Assembly: GCF_018837975.1 (NCBI RefSeq)
Contig: NZ_JAGSOY010000036.1
Span: 1-52,189 of the forward strand
From: Zooshikella harenae
GTDB taxonomy: Bacteria > Pseudomonadota > Gammaproteobacteria > Pseudomonadales > Zooshikellaceae
Reading direction: 5' to 3'
DNA length: 52,189 nucleotides
Position 1 is the stretch's first letter. Every line of letters starts with the position of its first letter. The notes beneath the pieces were generated by a model. The model did no database searches. It had not been told where the DNA came from and worked only from the letters and a program-made list of their open reading frames with translations. The position numbers and the translations under genes are program-made. Positions 36,802 to 45,940 of the stretch are shown here, piece after piece.

Positions 36802-38790
36802 CTAAGCCTCAGGTTTTTGATCTGACGCACTGTCGTTTTTATCTTCCCCTTCTGCTTTTGTTTGCCCATTTTTCTTAGCACTATCTTTATTCATTCCATC
36901 ATCATCAGGGTTATCCTCAAGCTTATCGAGAGGCATATCCAAGTCAATGTCATCCTCCTCAAGATCAATATCAACGACTTCATCAACATTTTCTTCTTGC
37001 TGCCCTGTAGATTTATCTTTAGAGCTTTCTTCTGTAAAAAACCATCTATAAGCCCAATATAGCCCACCTGCCAGCAATATATTTCCAATAATCAAACTGC
37101 CATATAACAACCAGCTACTGTCGCTTTCTTTTTCATCATCTTCAACGTCTTCTGCTGCTTTCTCTTCAGGAGTTGACTTGGGCTTTTTATCTTCGTTATT
37201 CACCCCTGGCTTATAGTTCTCAGGAAATTTAAAAATCAAAGGTTCCAGTTTTACAGCGATTTCTTTGCCATTACTATCTTTTGCATTTACCCCAAAGACC
37301 ACACGGTATATACCATGTTGTTGTGGTGTAATGGGTAACAACCAACTTTTCTTATCATCTTGCAAAGGAATAACTATATTAGAAGGTTTACCCGCAGGCG
37401 GTGCAATTGTTGCTTTGATAACCGTGGCCTCTGTATCCAAAAATAAACTTTGCGGTTTAACTTGAATAACATTAACTTCCTTCTCATCTTTCACTATTCG
37501 TTCATGAGTAACCACCAGTGGCTCTCTAACGGACAGCGCCTTAGATACTTGACGTAAAAATGTTTTTCCATCAGCTTTAATGGTTAAAGTATATTCACCC
37601 AGTGATCTGATTGCAGGCACCGTCAATGTAAATGCACCCTGATCATGAGACATTTTAGCCGTATAAAAAACCTCTTCAGCAATTGTTTTTTCTTCCTGCG
37701 CGATGGTTAATGTTAACTTCATTATTTGAAATAACTCTTCATTAACCATTCGCTTTTTATTTTGCTCAAACCAAATACGCGCAACAGTTTGCTGTCCTTT
37801 AAATAAATTACTAGGAACGCCTGAAAACCTCATTTGCAAATTACTAACAATTGTTACTCGATTATTAGGATCAGACTCAGCTTGAAGCCGCCATTCACCT
37901 TCATAAGGCTGATCAACAGTAATCAAGTCGTAATGTGGTGTATTGTACCAGCGCAAATCTGAAGCCCGACTCCCCTGTTTATATGTTTTACCATCAGGTG
38001 AAGATAACTGAACCACTTCATCTGTCTTTTTTTTAAAAACTAACAACGTAAATTCTTCAACCTGAGAATCAATAAGAAAGTTGTTTGCTTGTAGAGGCAC
38101 TTTAGGTGCTTGATCCGCCTGCTCCAGCGCTTTTAAAAACAACTTACTAAGCTCTTCTGCCGAGTTTGCAGTAGAGGATAATCCATCCGTACTAATCGCC
38201 AGTTGTTGCAAAAGCTCATGATCCGCTTTATCTGATAACGCTATAGTATGAATAACATAACCATTATGTTTCAAGCGCGGTAGCTGATCATTCAGAATAT
38301 GTTGGCGAGCCTCAACATTCTTTATGGGGTCTTTTGCGACATCAACCATGCCGTCAGTCAGTAAAATAATATGTCGGGCATCATCACTTTGCCGATGGCT
38401 ATCAAATGCCGCCACTTCCAGTGCCTTACCAATATCGGTAAATAACCCCTTCGAACTAATTTGCTTGCTATTATTTATTGCTTGTTCACGCCAGTTATTA
38501 TCAATTAAGTCATAAACTGCAAGATTTTTAACCGATTGATCAAATGTCCATATACCTAATTTACTATCATCAGCTAACAGTCGTATCAATAGATTGATCG
38601 CAGGCTCTCTTAAATTTTTGGGGTCATTGACTTTCATACTGCCTGACGTGTCAATCAATAGTCTGACATCAGGTTCCTTGGTATAGCCTATTTCCACCCA
38701 CCCCAAAAACACCAGCCCAACAATCAAAAAGCACAACCTAAATAGTCTTAGGTGTGCCCTTGTATATTTTGCATTAAAAATTCGTTTCAT
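36802..38790 (-). CDS. Membrane-anchored VWA domain protein with acidic C-terminal tail
   Basis: The 662-residue protein has a signal or anchor segment (about 17-34), a periplasmic VWA domain with a perfect MIDAS motif (LLIDTSGSM, Asp47) and ILLTDGMVD, then about 300 residues predicted as beta-sandwich repeats (GEYTLTIKADG, HGIYRVVFGVNAKD), a membrane segment near 560-585 and a cytoplasmic, strongly acidic and low-complexity tail. The layout suggests a periplasmic metal-dependent adhesion or sensor module linked to the cytoplasm. It follows the three-TM gene after only 5 bases and has no ribosome binding site of its own, implying translational coupling. Function unknown. Confidence 0.8.
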   Translation of the reverse strand: MKRIFNAKYTRAHLRLFRLCFLIVGLVFLGWVEIGYTKEPDVRLLIDTSGSMKVNDPKNLREPAINLLIRLLADDSKLGIWTFDQSVKNLAVYDLIDNNWREQAINNSKQISSKGLFTDIGKALEVAAFDSHRQSDDARHIILLTDGMVDVAKDPIKNVEARQHILNDQLPRLKHNGYVIHTIALSDKADHELLQQLAISTDGLSSTANSAEELSKLFLKALEQADQAPKVPLQANNFLIDSQVEEFTLLVFKKKTDEVVQLSSPDGKTYKQGSRASDLRWYNTPHYDLITVDQPYEGEWRLQAESDPNNRVTIVSNLQMRFSGVPSNLFKGQQTVARIWFEQNKKRMVNEELFQIMKLTLTIAQEEKTIAEEVFYTAKMSHDQGAFTLTVPAIRSLGEYTLTIKADGKTFLRQVSKALSVREPLVVTHERIVKDEKEVNVIQVKPQSLFLDTEATVIKATIAPPAGKPSNIVIPLQDDKKSWLLPITPQQHGIYRVVFGVNAKDSNGKEIAVKLEPLIFKFPENYKPGVNNEDKKPKSTPEEKAAEDVEDDEKESDSSWLLYGSLIIGNILLAGGLYWAYRWFFTEESSKDKSTGQQEENVDEVVDIDLEEDDIDLDMPLDKLEDNPDDDGMNKDSAKKNGQTKAEGEDKNDSASDQKPEA

Positions 38791-38795
38791 TGTTT

Positions 38796-39461
38796 TTATT
38801 GTTGTAATAATAAACGACGTCCTCGCTCAGTGACAAACCAACGTTGACCTACTTTACTGGTAATCTTTCCAGCAAGGCTTCGGCTTGCCAAGATATGTAG
38901 CGTTTTCTCTAAAGTAACTTCATCTATTTCTGCATCGCGGCATAACCCTGCCACCGAACGAAAAATATACTGACCACTATTGAGTGTTTTAAGCACTTTA
39001 CTTCCGGTCATATCCAACTCTAATTCTTCAGTGAGAGATCCCTCATTATCAGTGTTGCGCTCTTGTTCTATTTCCAAATCAAGTAAGGGTACAACTTCCT
39101 CTTGCAAACGACGAAACTCGTGCTGAATAGACGACACCTGCTGTTGTGCAAACCGTGCTTCAGCCAATAACCGTTCAGTGTGAGATGTATTGACAAACCG
39201 TGAACAAATGGCAGCAATTAAACAAAAACCAGTAAAAATTAACAGGCGTGATGGATCATTTTGGCTATCAACCACCAATGTACTGGATAACAAGTCCAAC
39301 ACGACAGGAACAAGAAAGGAAGCACCAATACCAAGAATAATACAGCGAAGTAAGTGGGTTAAATCATAACCTTGTCGCTGATACAAATAATAGTTGACCA
39401 AGCCCCCAAATACGCCAGCCATTAACATCACGACTGCCAGCAATAAAATATGACTTTCCAT
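38796..39461 (-). CDS. Three-TM membrane protein with C-terminal winged-helix domain (YLATT-like)
   Basis: The 221-residue protein has three membrane segments (about 5-25, 37-60, 72-90) with GGLVNYYLYQR after the first, a coiled coil (about 95-130) and a C-terminal winged-helix-like domain (LKTLNSGQYIFRSVAGLCRD, then GQRWFVTERGRRLLL). The membrane part resembles, from memory, the 'YEATS-like-associating three TM' family; this was not checked. GGGATG precedes the ATG at 39461. It is the first gene of a pair with the VWA protein, suggesting a transmembrane assembly or signalling unit. Confidence 0.7.
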   Translation of the reverse strand: MESHILLLAVVMLMAGVFGGLVNYYLYQRQGYDLTHLLRCIILGIGASFLVPVVLDLLSSTLVVDSQNDPSRLLIFTGFCLIAAICSRFVNTSHTERLLAEARFAQQQVSSIQHEFRRLQEEVVPLLDLEIEQERNTDNEGSLTEELELDMTGSKVLKTLNSGQYIFRSVAGLCRDAEIDEVTLEKTLHILASRSLAGKITSKVGQRWFVTERGRRLLLQQ

Positions 39462-39981
39462 ATTACATCCCTATTGTTGTTTAATCTGGTCCATGGGAAT
39501 TCAGTTAACGGAGTAGCTCACCTTGCTACTTATTAAAAACCAATAACTTACTAAGAATAGAGTAGCGTGTTTATATCCCTTTTGCGCATTAATATCCCAT
39601 ATTTACACCCACCGTAAAGGGTTAAATTATATGTATAATCAATACACTCTACTCATGCCAAACAAAGTATGCCTTTTGATAGCGCTCAAAAAGTAAAATG
39701 GTTATTCAGGCGTATAAATATTGACCATTAACACGTTGTTTTAACACCCCAGAATTCATTCACAGTGGTTGCCATCCATGGGCTATGCAAACATAACACA
39801 GTTACTGACAACTGGCGATACTTGGTCAAAATCAACAAGTTACACAATAGAGAATAAACATAGAGATAAAGTCAATTCATCAGGCAGGGAGATGGCACAG
39901 TCCTGTGTGCCATATATCTTCTTACTTCACAAAAAACCAACAGGCCAAGTGTTCAACACACTAGCAATCAATAGAACCTAA
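39462..39981. other. Intergenic region without a convincing gene
   Basis: An open frame at 39769-39981 (plus) has no ribosome binding site and no recognisable sequence. A perfect hairpin, ATGGCACA/TGTGCCAT (39892-39899 and 39906-39913), lies downstream of the minus-strand membrane gene and may end its transcript. Confidence 0.45.
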
Positions 39982-40416
39982 TTATAAAGTCGGTGTAATC
40001 CGCTCATCATCATTATTAGCAACTTGCTTAGGCCGTTTTTTAGGGCGAGAATCAGGCGCAACTTTACCTTTCGGTTTCTTTTTAGGACGAACAACAGGAG
40101 CAGGAATGAGTACTAATGCTAAAGCCCAAAGTACAATCATTACCGCCAGCCCAGCAAGTAACACGTGACCAGCTCTCATGATGGCTTCTAAACCAAGCGT
40201 TAAACCATCAAAAGCGGCAACAAGAAAAGCAGGGCCTAAATAATCCTGTTCAACATTGACATACCAGGGAGTAAACAACAAAACGAGTGCAAATCCTCGC
40301 AAGAGCCAGCGTAACCATCGCCAACAAATACGAGTCATACGATACCAGACCAAAAAACAGCCGGTTGCGCTGGCCAAATATATCATCCAAGCGTAAAAGT
40401 AGTGGGTTGCATCCAT
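39982..40416 (-). CDS. Small conserved-type membrane protein with basic tail
   Basis: A 144-residue protein with about four hydrophobic segments (residues 8-25, 35-50, 60-78 and 85-106) and a strongly basic, lysine-rich C-terminus (VRPKKKPKGKVAPDSRPKKR), which by the positive-inside rule is cytoplasmic. The family is not recognised. The ribosome binding site is poor, but the membrane-protein composition and absence of overlap support a real gene. It is divergent from oligopeptidase B, with about 90 bases between the starts. Confidence 0.65.
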   Translation of the reverse strand: MDATHYFYAWMIYLASATGCFLVWYRMTRICWRWLRWLLRGFALVLLFTPWYVNVEQDYLGPAFLVAAFDGLTLGLEAIMRAGHVLLAGLAVMIVLWALALVLIPAPVVRPKKKPKGKVAPDSRPKKRPKQVANNDDERITPTL

Positions 40417-40507
40417 AGTGTCAGTATCAACAAGCTAAACAACAAAAGCCCTATACTAGTGTAATCTCAAGATTAAGTCAGCCTTTCTGACAGAACGGAG
40501 CCTGTAA

Positions 40508-42577
40508 GTGCAAACCAGACAACAGATTATTCCTCCTCAAGCCAAGCGTGAAGATTATTACCATACACATCCAACCGACCCTCGCTTTGACCCTTACCAC
40601 TGGCTAAAACAAACGACATCGCAGGATACTCAGGCATACCTTAATGCCGAAAATGACTATGCCTCCCGTCAAATGGCTGATAGCGAAGCACTGCAAACAC
40701 TGATTTACCAACAAAGCTTAGCGCGTATTATTGAAAACGACCGCTCAGCTGCTTACACATGGGGTCCTTATCAATACTTCAGTGAAAGTCGGCAGGGGTT
40801 TGAATATGCTTTTTATTATCGTCAGCATAAGCAACAACCACCACCAGAGTTACTATTGGATGGCAATCAGGTCGCTGCACCCTATGATTACTGTGAGATT
40901 GGCAGTTTAGCGATCAGTCCAGATCATCAGTTTTTGGTATACAGTCTTGATACTACAGGTGATGAGCAGTATCAACTCATTATAAAAAATCTCTTAACCC
41001 AAGAAGAAATAGCCTTACCACATACACATACATCAGGTGAGGTTACTTGGACAATGGATGCAAAAGGCTTTTACTATACAACACTTAATCATTTACAACG
41101 TACTGATAAACTTTTCTATCACTGTCTTGGCAGCAACATCGTTGATGACCCCCTTCTGTTTACTGAAGATGATGAGCAGTTTTATGTCTCCGTTTATCGA
41201 AGTCAGTCAGATCATCTCATCTTCATAGAAACCAGCAGCCAGGAATCAACAGAAGTCTTTTTTCTTCCCGCAGACAGTTTTCATGGTCCTAAACAGTTCA
41301 ACCAACAGCTATGCTGTATCGCTCCCCGCCAGGCAGACCATGAGTACTATGTTGACCACAATGGTCAACAACTCATTATTATGACGAATGATCAACACGA
41401 AAATTATCGCCTGGTCAGTGCTGAATGTAACCAACCCCAGCCCGCGCATTGGCATCCGCTTATTCCTCATCAGGCTGATACTACACTGGAAGATTACTTA
41501 GTTTTTCGACACCATATTGCTATTCTTTCCAGAACAAAAGACCTCCTTCAACTCTCTATTTGGCACAATGGAGAACTCTCTCCTGTCAATTTTACGGACC
41601 CTGTTGCCCAAATCAACTTCGGTGACAATGTGAGTATTGATGCTCAGCAACTGCGTATTCACTATGAAACATTTATCCAACCCGAACAAATCTTAGATAT
41701 AAACCTCAATACACACTACAAAACGTGTATCAAAACCCAACAGGTCAAAGGTGGTTATCATCCAGAGCACTACCGATGTCAACGCATGTATGTGACAGCT
41801 GGAGATGGAGAACAAATCCCACTTACACTGATAGGTAAACAACAAACCTGGGATCATCCTGCCCCCATGTTACTGCAGGTCTATGGTGCTTATGGACATA
41901 GTCTGGACCCAGAGTTTTCTATATCTCGACTCAACCTTCTTGACCGTGGCATGTTGATTGGTTTTGCTCACGTACGGGGTGGTGGTGATTGTGGTGAACA
42001 CTGGTACCGTCAAGGTAAACAACAGAACAAAGTAAATACTTTTACTGACTTTATACAATGCGTTGAGTATTTATTTAAAGCACGTTATACCAACCCAAAA
42101 CAATTAATGATTATTGGGCGTAGTGCTGGCGGCATGGCAGTCGGCTATGCACTCAATAACGCTCCCCAAAAATTTAAAGGCGCAATTATGGACGTGCCTT
42201 TTGTTGACTGTTTGAATACGATGTTGGATGAATCCCTACCACTCACTATTGCAGAATACGATGAATGGGGTAATCCTGCCTCTCCAGAAGTTTACAGACT
42301 TATAAAGTCGTATGCTCCTTACGAAAATATTAAGTCTCAAGCCTACCCCACACTATTAGTACAAGCAGGTTTTCATGACACACGCGTCCATATCTGGGAG
42401 CCCGCCAAATGGGTCGCAGCATTGCGTTATCATAATACCGGAGACCAACCGATTATTTTTAAAACCAGCTTTGCTGCAGGGCATGGAGGTGCTTCGGGTC
42501 GTTACCAAGCGCTTCAAGAAATGGCTTTTGAGCAGGCATTTATTTTAAAAACCTTACAGCTTGATAAAAAAACCTAA
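40508..42577 (+). CDS. ptrB: Oligopeptidase B (protease II)
   Basis: A cytosolic S9A serine peptidase that cuts peptides after Lys or Arg. The 689 residues begin with a family-typical segment (DPRFDPYHWLKQ), continue as a seven-bladed propeller and end in the alpha/beta-hydrolase domain with the triad Ser539 (IIGRSAGGMAVGY), Asp624 (QAGFHDTRVHIWEPAKW) and His659 (AAGHGGASGRY). The start is GTG 40508, preceded by ACGGAG. It is monocistronic, ending in a bidirectional terminator-like hairpin. Confidence 0.96.
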   Translation: MQTRQQIIPPQAKREDYYHTHPTDPRFDPYHWLKQTTSQDTQAYLNAENDYASRQMADSEALQTLIYQQSLARIIENDRSAAYTWGPYQYFSESRQGFEYAFYYRQHKQQPPPELLLDGNQVAAPYDYCEIGSLAISPDHQFLVYSLDTTGDEQYQLIIKNLLTQEEIALPHTHTSGEVTWTMDAKGFYYTTLNHLQRTDKLFYHCLGSNIVDDPLLFTEDDEQFYVSVYRSQSDHLIFIETSSQESTEVFFLPADSFHGPKQFNQQLCCIAPRQADHEYYVDHNGQQLIIMTNDQHENYRLVSAECNQPQPAHWHPLIPHQADTTLEDYLVFRHHIAILSRTKDLLQLSIWHNGELSPVNFTDPVAQINFGDNVSIDAQQLRIHYETFIQPEQILDINLNTHYKTCIKTQQVKGGYHPEHYRCQRMYVTAGDGEQIPLTLIGKQQTWDHPAPMLLQVYGAYGHSLDPEFSISRLNLLDRGMLIGFAHVRGGGDCGEHWYRQGKQQNKVNTFTDFIQCVEYLFKARYTNPKQLMIIGRSAGGMAVGYALNNAPQKFKGAIMDVPFVDCLNTMLDESLPLTIAEYDEWGNPASPEVYRLIKSYAPYENIKSQAYPTLLVQAGFHDTRVHIWEPAKWVAALRYHNTGDQPIIFKTSFAAGHGGASGRYQALQEMAFEQAFILKTLQLDKKT

Positions 42578-42587
42578 CTCAAGATTA

Positions 42588-42617
42588 AAATGCCAGTGTA
42601 TACAAAACCTGGCATTT
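42588..42617. terminator. Bidirectional terminator-like hairpin after ptrB
   Basis: AAATGCCAG (42588-42596) and CTGGCATTT (42609-42617) form a perfect 9-bp stem between the convergent ptrB and peptidase genes. Confidence 0.65.
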
Positions 42618-42625
42618 GTACTCAT

Positions 42626-43648
42626 TTAATTGGGTAATACGGGACATTGGGGAATGACACAAACTGTCTTCTTTCCGACTGATACAACCTGTTCAGGCTT
42701 AGACAGTTTGCCTTCTTGTTGTAATTCCTGCCAAGAACTTTGAATATTATTGTCATCAGGTGCGAGTGCATAAGCACAACGTACTGCTTTATTTGCTTGA
42801 ACAGGACAATTAAGCGCTTTCAATGTATACGCTAGATTATTCCAACCCTGACTATGGCTCGGTTCAGTCGACACAAGTTGCTTAAAATAGCCTGCAGCTT
42901 GAGGGTATTTTTTTACTGCAAACTGATAGTTCCCCATTGCAAATAAGGCAACTGGGTGTTTTGGCCATGCTGCTAGTGCCGTTTGATAGGCTTGAACTGC
43001 CGCCTGCTGCTGTCCAACAGCTTCTAGTTGCTGTGCAGCACGTAAATACGTGAGAGGTTTAGCAGAAGCCGGTAACTTATTCGGTGGTAAGATAGCCATT
43101 GCCCAGTAGCGACCTCGTGCCCAGGTGTTCGCAAATGTCTCAAATGGCATCCGATAACGCTTTTCAGTGCCCGAACGGAGGATGAGCTCTTTATTTGCCA
43201 AATCGTATCCTACAACGACTGCAAAATGCCACTGTGGATACCAATCAAGCCCAAGGTTTAAAAATACCAATATAGGAAAGCCCTGCTCTATCTCCTGCAA
43301 CAAATTTTGAAAATCTTTGTTAAGCGGATAAGCCAACATGCCATACTGACGTGCAGTGGCCACCATTTCGACTTGAAAACTGCCCTGCTTATCAGGCACA
43401 TAGACGTTGCTAACTAAATCATTCGGTGTTACAGGAACTTGCCAGTAGGCCAATACGGTCGCCAGTGCCGCCGGACCACATTGATATTCTTCTTGAGGAA
43501 AAAAGGGGACTTGATTCAATTCTGTTGGCTGAAGCACTGATTCATCCAGTGAGTCCAACTGACGAAGAACTGGATTTGTGGTACAACCTGATAGAACACT
43601 CAAATAAATAATGCCCAGCCAAAGCTGGGCATAACGTTTAATACTCAT
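42626..43648 (-). CDS. PA2778-family lipoprotein: C39-like cysteine peptidase with TPR
   Basis: The start at 43648 gives a lipoprotein signal with lipobox LSGC (Cys22); an upstream start at 43705 would bury it. The peptidase domain has Cys57 (EEYQCGPAALATVL) and His141 (YPQWHFAVVVGYD) of a C39/papain-like fold. The C-terminal third is TPR-like (AQQLEAVGQQQAAVQAYQTA, then YFKQLVSTEPSHSQGWNNLA). It matches the PA2778 family of Pseudomonas, found next to PA2779-family proteins, as here. The role is unknown; likely a periplasmic, membrane-attached peptidase or peptidase-fold adaptor. Confidence 0.85.
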   Translation of the reverse strand: MSIKRYAQLWLGIIYLSVLSGCTTNPVLRQLDSLDESVLQPTELNQVPFFPQEEYQCGPAALATVLAYWQVPVTPNDLVSNVYVPDKQGSFQVEMVATARQYGMLAYPLNKDFQNLLQEIEQGFPILVFLNLGLDWYPQWHFAVVVGYDLANKELILRSGTEKRYRMPFETFANTWARGRYWAMAILPPNKLPASAKPLTYLRAAQQLEAVGQQQAAVQAYQTALAAWPKHPVALFAMGNYQFAVKKYPQAAGYFKQLVSTEPSHSQGWNNLAYTLKALNCPVQANKAVRCAYALAPDDNNIQSSWQELQQEGKLSKPEQVVSVGKKTVCVIPQCPVLPN

Positions 43649-43747
43649 ATTAAACCAACGAAAAACGTTTGACGCTATTTTTACCCTTCTCTGAAAGGCA
43701 CACATTTACACAGGTAAATGTCGTTTAAAAAGCAATTTTTACAATTT

Positions 43748-44149
43748 TTAGTTAATGCAACGCACAAATGAGAAGATATCTGTCGCACATAGCATGTCAG
43801 TAACAACAAATACCACAAGGAATAACACAACGACTTCAGCAACACCACTACCTGCAGGCATTTCTTCCATTTGAGCATTAAATTGTGCTAACTCACTGGG
43901 TGTTAATGAATCAATACGATTTTCTACATCAGCTTGATCAACACCAAGGCTTGCAAGTTTATCTTTGACAGCTTGATCTGCCAGCATTGCCTTTAACGCT
44001 TCTTTATCAACGTTGTGTTGCTCTGTGCTAATGACATTATCTGTAGCAACCATTGCAGCCTGAACCAAGCTTGCTTGAAAACCAAAAACAACCAACCAAG
44101 CAGATAAAAACAGTGCCACAACACGTTTAATTCGACGATAACTGAACAT
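43748..44149 (-). CDS. PA2779-family small membrane protein
   Basis: With ATG 44149, preceded by GGGAG, the protein has 133 residues. It has an N-terminal signal or membrane segment (RVVALFLSAWLVVFGFQ), a helical periplasmic region (KLASLGVDQADVENRIDSLT) and a C-terminal membrane helix (GVAEVVVLFLVVFVVTDMLC) ending near ATDIFSFV. This is the layout of the PA2779 family, encoded next to the PA2778-type peptidase in Pseudomonas and relatives. It precedes the peptidase by about 100 bases on the same strand, so the two are probably co-transcribed. Confidence 0.85.
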   Translation of the reverse strand: MFSYRRIKRVVALFLSAWLVVFGFQASLVQAAMVATDNVISTEQHNVDKEALKAMLADQAVKDKLASLGVDQADVENRIDSLTPSELAQFNAQMEEMPAGSGVAEVVVLFLVVFVVTDMLCATDIFSFVRCIN

Positions 44150-44588
44150 AACAGCTCCCAATAATATTTGAGTTCAATCTTTCTGAAGTCTAGAGAGGGC
44201 TATTAGTAGGGTCAAATCTGTTTATTCTTTCCGTGAGAGCCGTCATTCCTATAAATATATCAAGCGCACAAAAAGGTGTTAACTGTTGTTTTTTAATACA
44301 TACTTACTCAATAAATTCCACCACAAATAATTCACAATTTAATACATCAATGCTTAAAGTAATAGTCATTAAGGTTTAATGCTCCAGCAGTGGTAGAAAT
44401 AAAATGGATTGACTAAGCTGATACTGAGCTGATTTTCAGGTTATCTACAGTGCACTTTTTAAGTAATACCCCCTTCATATTGACGTAGAGCCAGGATCAA
44501 GATGGAGGGATTAGTTAATTACTTCACGAATAAATGTTTACCCAAATCACTCACAGGATAATTAATTTCATCTTCAAAGGATAATGAA
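44150..44588. other. Intergenic region upstream of the 189-aa gene
   Basis: No gene, repeat or strong hairpin was recognised in these 439 bases. It separates divergent genes and should contain two promoters. Confidence 0.4.
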
Positions 44589-45158
44589 ATGACCGTTCAA
44601 GCGCATTCAACAGAAGTGGTACTTTCTCCAACCAAAGTCACTGCAACAGAATTTGAGCTGGTTTTAGCTCGCCAACACGGTAATGCAGTATTAACCATAA
44701 ATGCTGAAGGGTATGCGGAGGGAATTACAGGCGCTCATATTGTTGCTGTGGACCTGAACGCCAAAGTACCCGTATTCAAAGTAATAGCTCATACAACACC
44801 TGCTATTGGCTACTTCCCCTATACCGCTAAAAACAGTTTTGAAGGCGTAAACCCAGATTTACAAGAAATTGCAATACAAACTTCTGTAGGTATTACTAAA
44901 TACAAAGTTACACATTTACTTTCTAATAATGAGACACAAACAGTACCTGCATCAGTAAAAGCTTTAAATGAAAACCAAGTGGTTGGCTATGCTTACAACC
45001 AAAGTAATCTGGACCTAGCCTTTAGTAATGCCGTAAACCAACTTTACAACAAATTTTCTGGACACATTTCAGCAAAAGTTGTTGATTCTGGTTTTATCGC
45101 TGTTGGTTCACCTGTTGGTATTGCGTATACATATGTCGTTGCTGAGCAACAGCAATAA
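44589..45158 (+). CDS. Hypothetical protein with possible dodecin-like C-terminal domain
   Basis: A 189-residue soluble protein without signal peptide; AAGG lies 8 bases before ATG 44589. The N-terminal two-thirds (VVLSPTKVTATEFELVLARQ, then YAEGITGAHIVAVDLN) are beta-rich and not recognised. The last 50 residues (LDLAFSNAVNQLYNKFSGHI, then KVVDSGFIAVGSPVGIAYTY) show a helix followed by two or three strands, reminiscent of dodecins (A-x-x-NA...helix, then strands ending in a hydrophobic V-x-V). Dodecins bind flavins. The similarity is in pattern only and may be chance. The gene precedes a cystatin-like gene on the same strand after 141 bases. Confidence 0.6.
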   Translation: MTVQAHSTEVVLSPTKVTATEFELVLARQHGNAVLTINAEGYAEGITGAHIVAVDLNAKVPVFKVIAHTTPAIGYFPYTAKNSFEGVNPDLQEIAIQTSVGITKYKVTHLLSNNETQTVPASVKALNENQVVGYAYNQSNLDLAFSNAVNQLYNKFSGHISAKVVDSGFIAVGSPVGIAYTYVVAEQQQ

Positions 45159-45252
45159 TAATTTTTCTGTTCTTGAAAACATATCAATGTAATGTACTCC
45201 CGATATAAATGAAGTTCACCTCATAAAGTTTTTTATTACTTGATGAGAGTAT

Positions 45253-45281
45253 TTGACAAACAACGACTTAATTATGATAGT
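45253..45281 (+). promoter_or_regulatory. Candidate sigma-70 promoter of the cystatin-like gene
   Basis: TTGACA (45253-45258) and GATAGT (45276-45281) are spaced 17 bases apart, 18 bases upstream of the ATG. The leader would be short. Confidence 0.4.
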
Positions 45282-45299
45282 TTCTTTAAGGAGAAATAA

Positions 45300-45581
45300 A
45301 TGGCTAATGTTAATTCAATGGTTGGCGCCTATGGACCTTTTTCATCAAATATTGATAAAGAAGCTCAAGTTGCTTTTAGTGAAGCAGTGGAGCATTTCGC
45401 AGGCGTGAAATACCAACCTGTCGCAGTTGCCTCTCAAGTTGTCTCTGGTGTAAATTATGCGTATTTCTGTAATGCAACACCTGTTTATCCTGGAGCGCCT
45501 ACATACCCCGCAATGGTTACAGTTTATAAGCCTTTAAAAGATTCAGCTTGCATTACCCATATTGAAAGACTGCCTTATTAA
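45300..45581 (+). CDS. Stefin/cystatin-like small protein
   Basis: A 93-residue protein with no signal peptide, strongly suggestive of the cystatin fold: an N-terminal glycine region (GAYGPF), one helix (AQVAFSEAVEHFAGVKYQ), the hairpin QVVSG (46-50) continuing as VNYAYFC, and strands VTVYKPL and ITHIERL in the order found in stefins (QVVAG-x-NY in animal stefins). In animals this hairpin inserts into papain-like cysteine peptidases. The second tryptophan-containing loop is not evident. The fold is probable; inhibitory activity is unproven. AAGGAG before ATG 45300 and a promoter-like TTGACA support expression. A perfect 14-bp hairpin follows. Confidence 0.8.
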   Translation: MANVNSMVGAYGPFSSNIDKEAQVAFSEAVEHFAGVKYQPVAVASQVVSGVNYAYFCNATPVYPGAPTYPAMVTVYKPLKDSACITHIERLPY

Positions 45582-45605
45582 TTAAAAATGCAGCACTAGC
45601 ACTGA

Positions 45606-45635
45606 TTAGTTACAGGGTAGTTACCCTGTAACTAA
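45606..45635 (+). terminator. Terminator-like hairpin after the cystatin-like gene
   Basis: TTAGTTACAGGGTA (45606-45619) and TACCCTGTAACTAA (45622-45635) form a perfect 14-bp stem with a 2-base loop. The stretch after it is AT-rich but not a T-run. Confidence 0.65.
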
Positions 45636-45647
45636 TACAATTAAATT

Positions 45648-45862
45648 AATAAAATATTCTTCCATTTAAATCAAATCGAAAAACACTTACGTCTTAACCT
45701 CTCTCTCCTCTTACTCCATCACGCTGAACTTCTTAATTTTCTCAAAGTTCCTGCAGCAGAAGACCATCCCTGTTATCTACTGCTCACTGTGCTCCCAGCA
45801 CCTGTTTCACAACCCATCCAAGCACTGCAGCACCACATGTTGCCATATTTCAATTACGATTA
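45648..45862 (+). pseudogene. Possible decayed coding remnant
   Basis: A frame without stop runs from about 45648 to the TAA at 45860-45862 and reads like a protein C-terminus (HHAELLNFLKVPAAEDHPCY, later APVSQPIQALQHHMLPYF), but has no start codon with a ribosome binding site. It may be the tail of a lost gene or chance. The rest of 45582-45940 shows no gene apart from the preceding hairpin. Confidence 0.2.
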
Positions 45863-45940
45863 AATGCATATCGAACAGTTTGCCTAAACACTAACAGATA
45901 ACGTATTATTTGCTATTGTCGTCAAATAAAGGATCTTTTA

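Noticed and set aside
39769-39981. Open frame of 70 codons (plus strand)
   Set aside because: No ribosome binding site and no protein-like pattern.
44370-44390. TTTAATGCTCC, shared with the repeat core
   Set aside because: Only 11 bases match and the flanks differ, so a chance match is likely.
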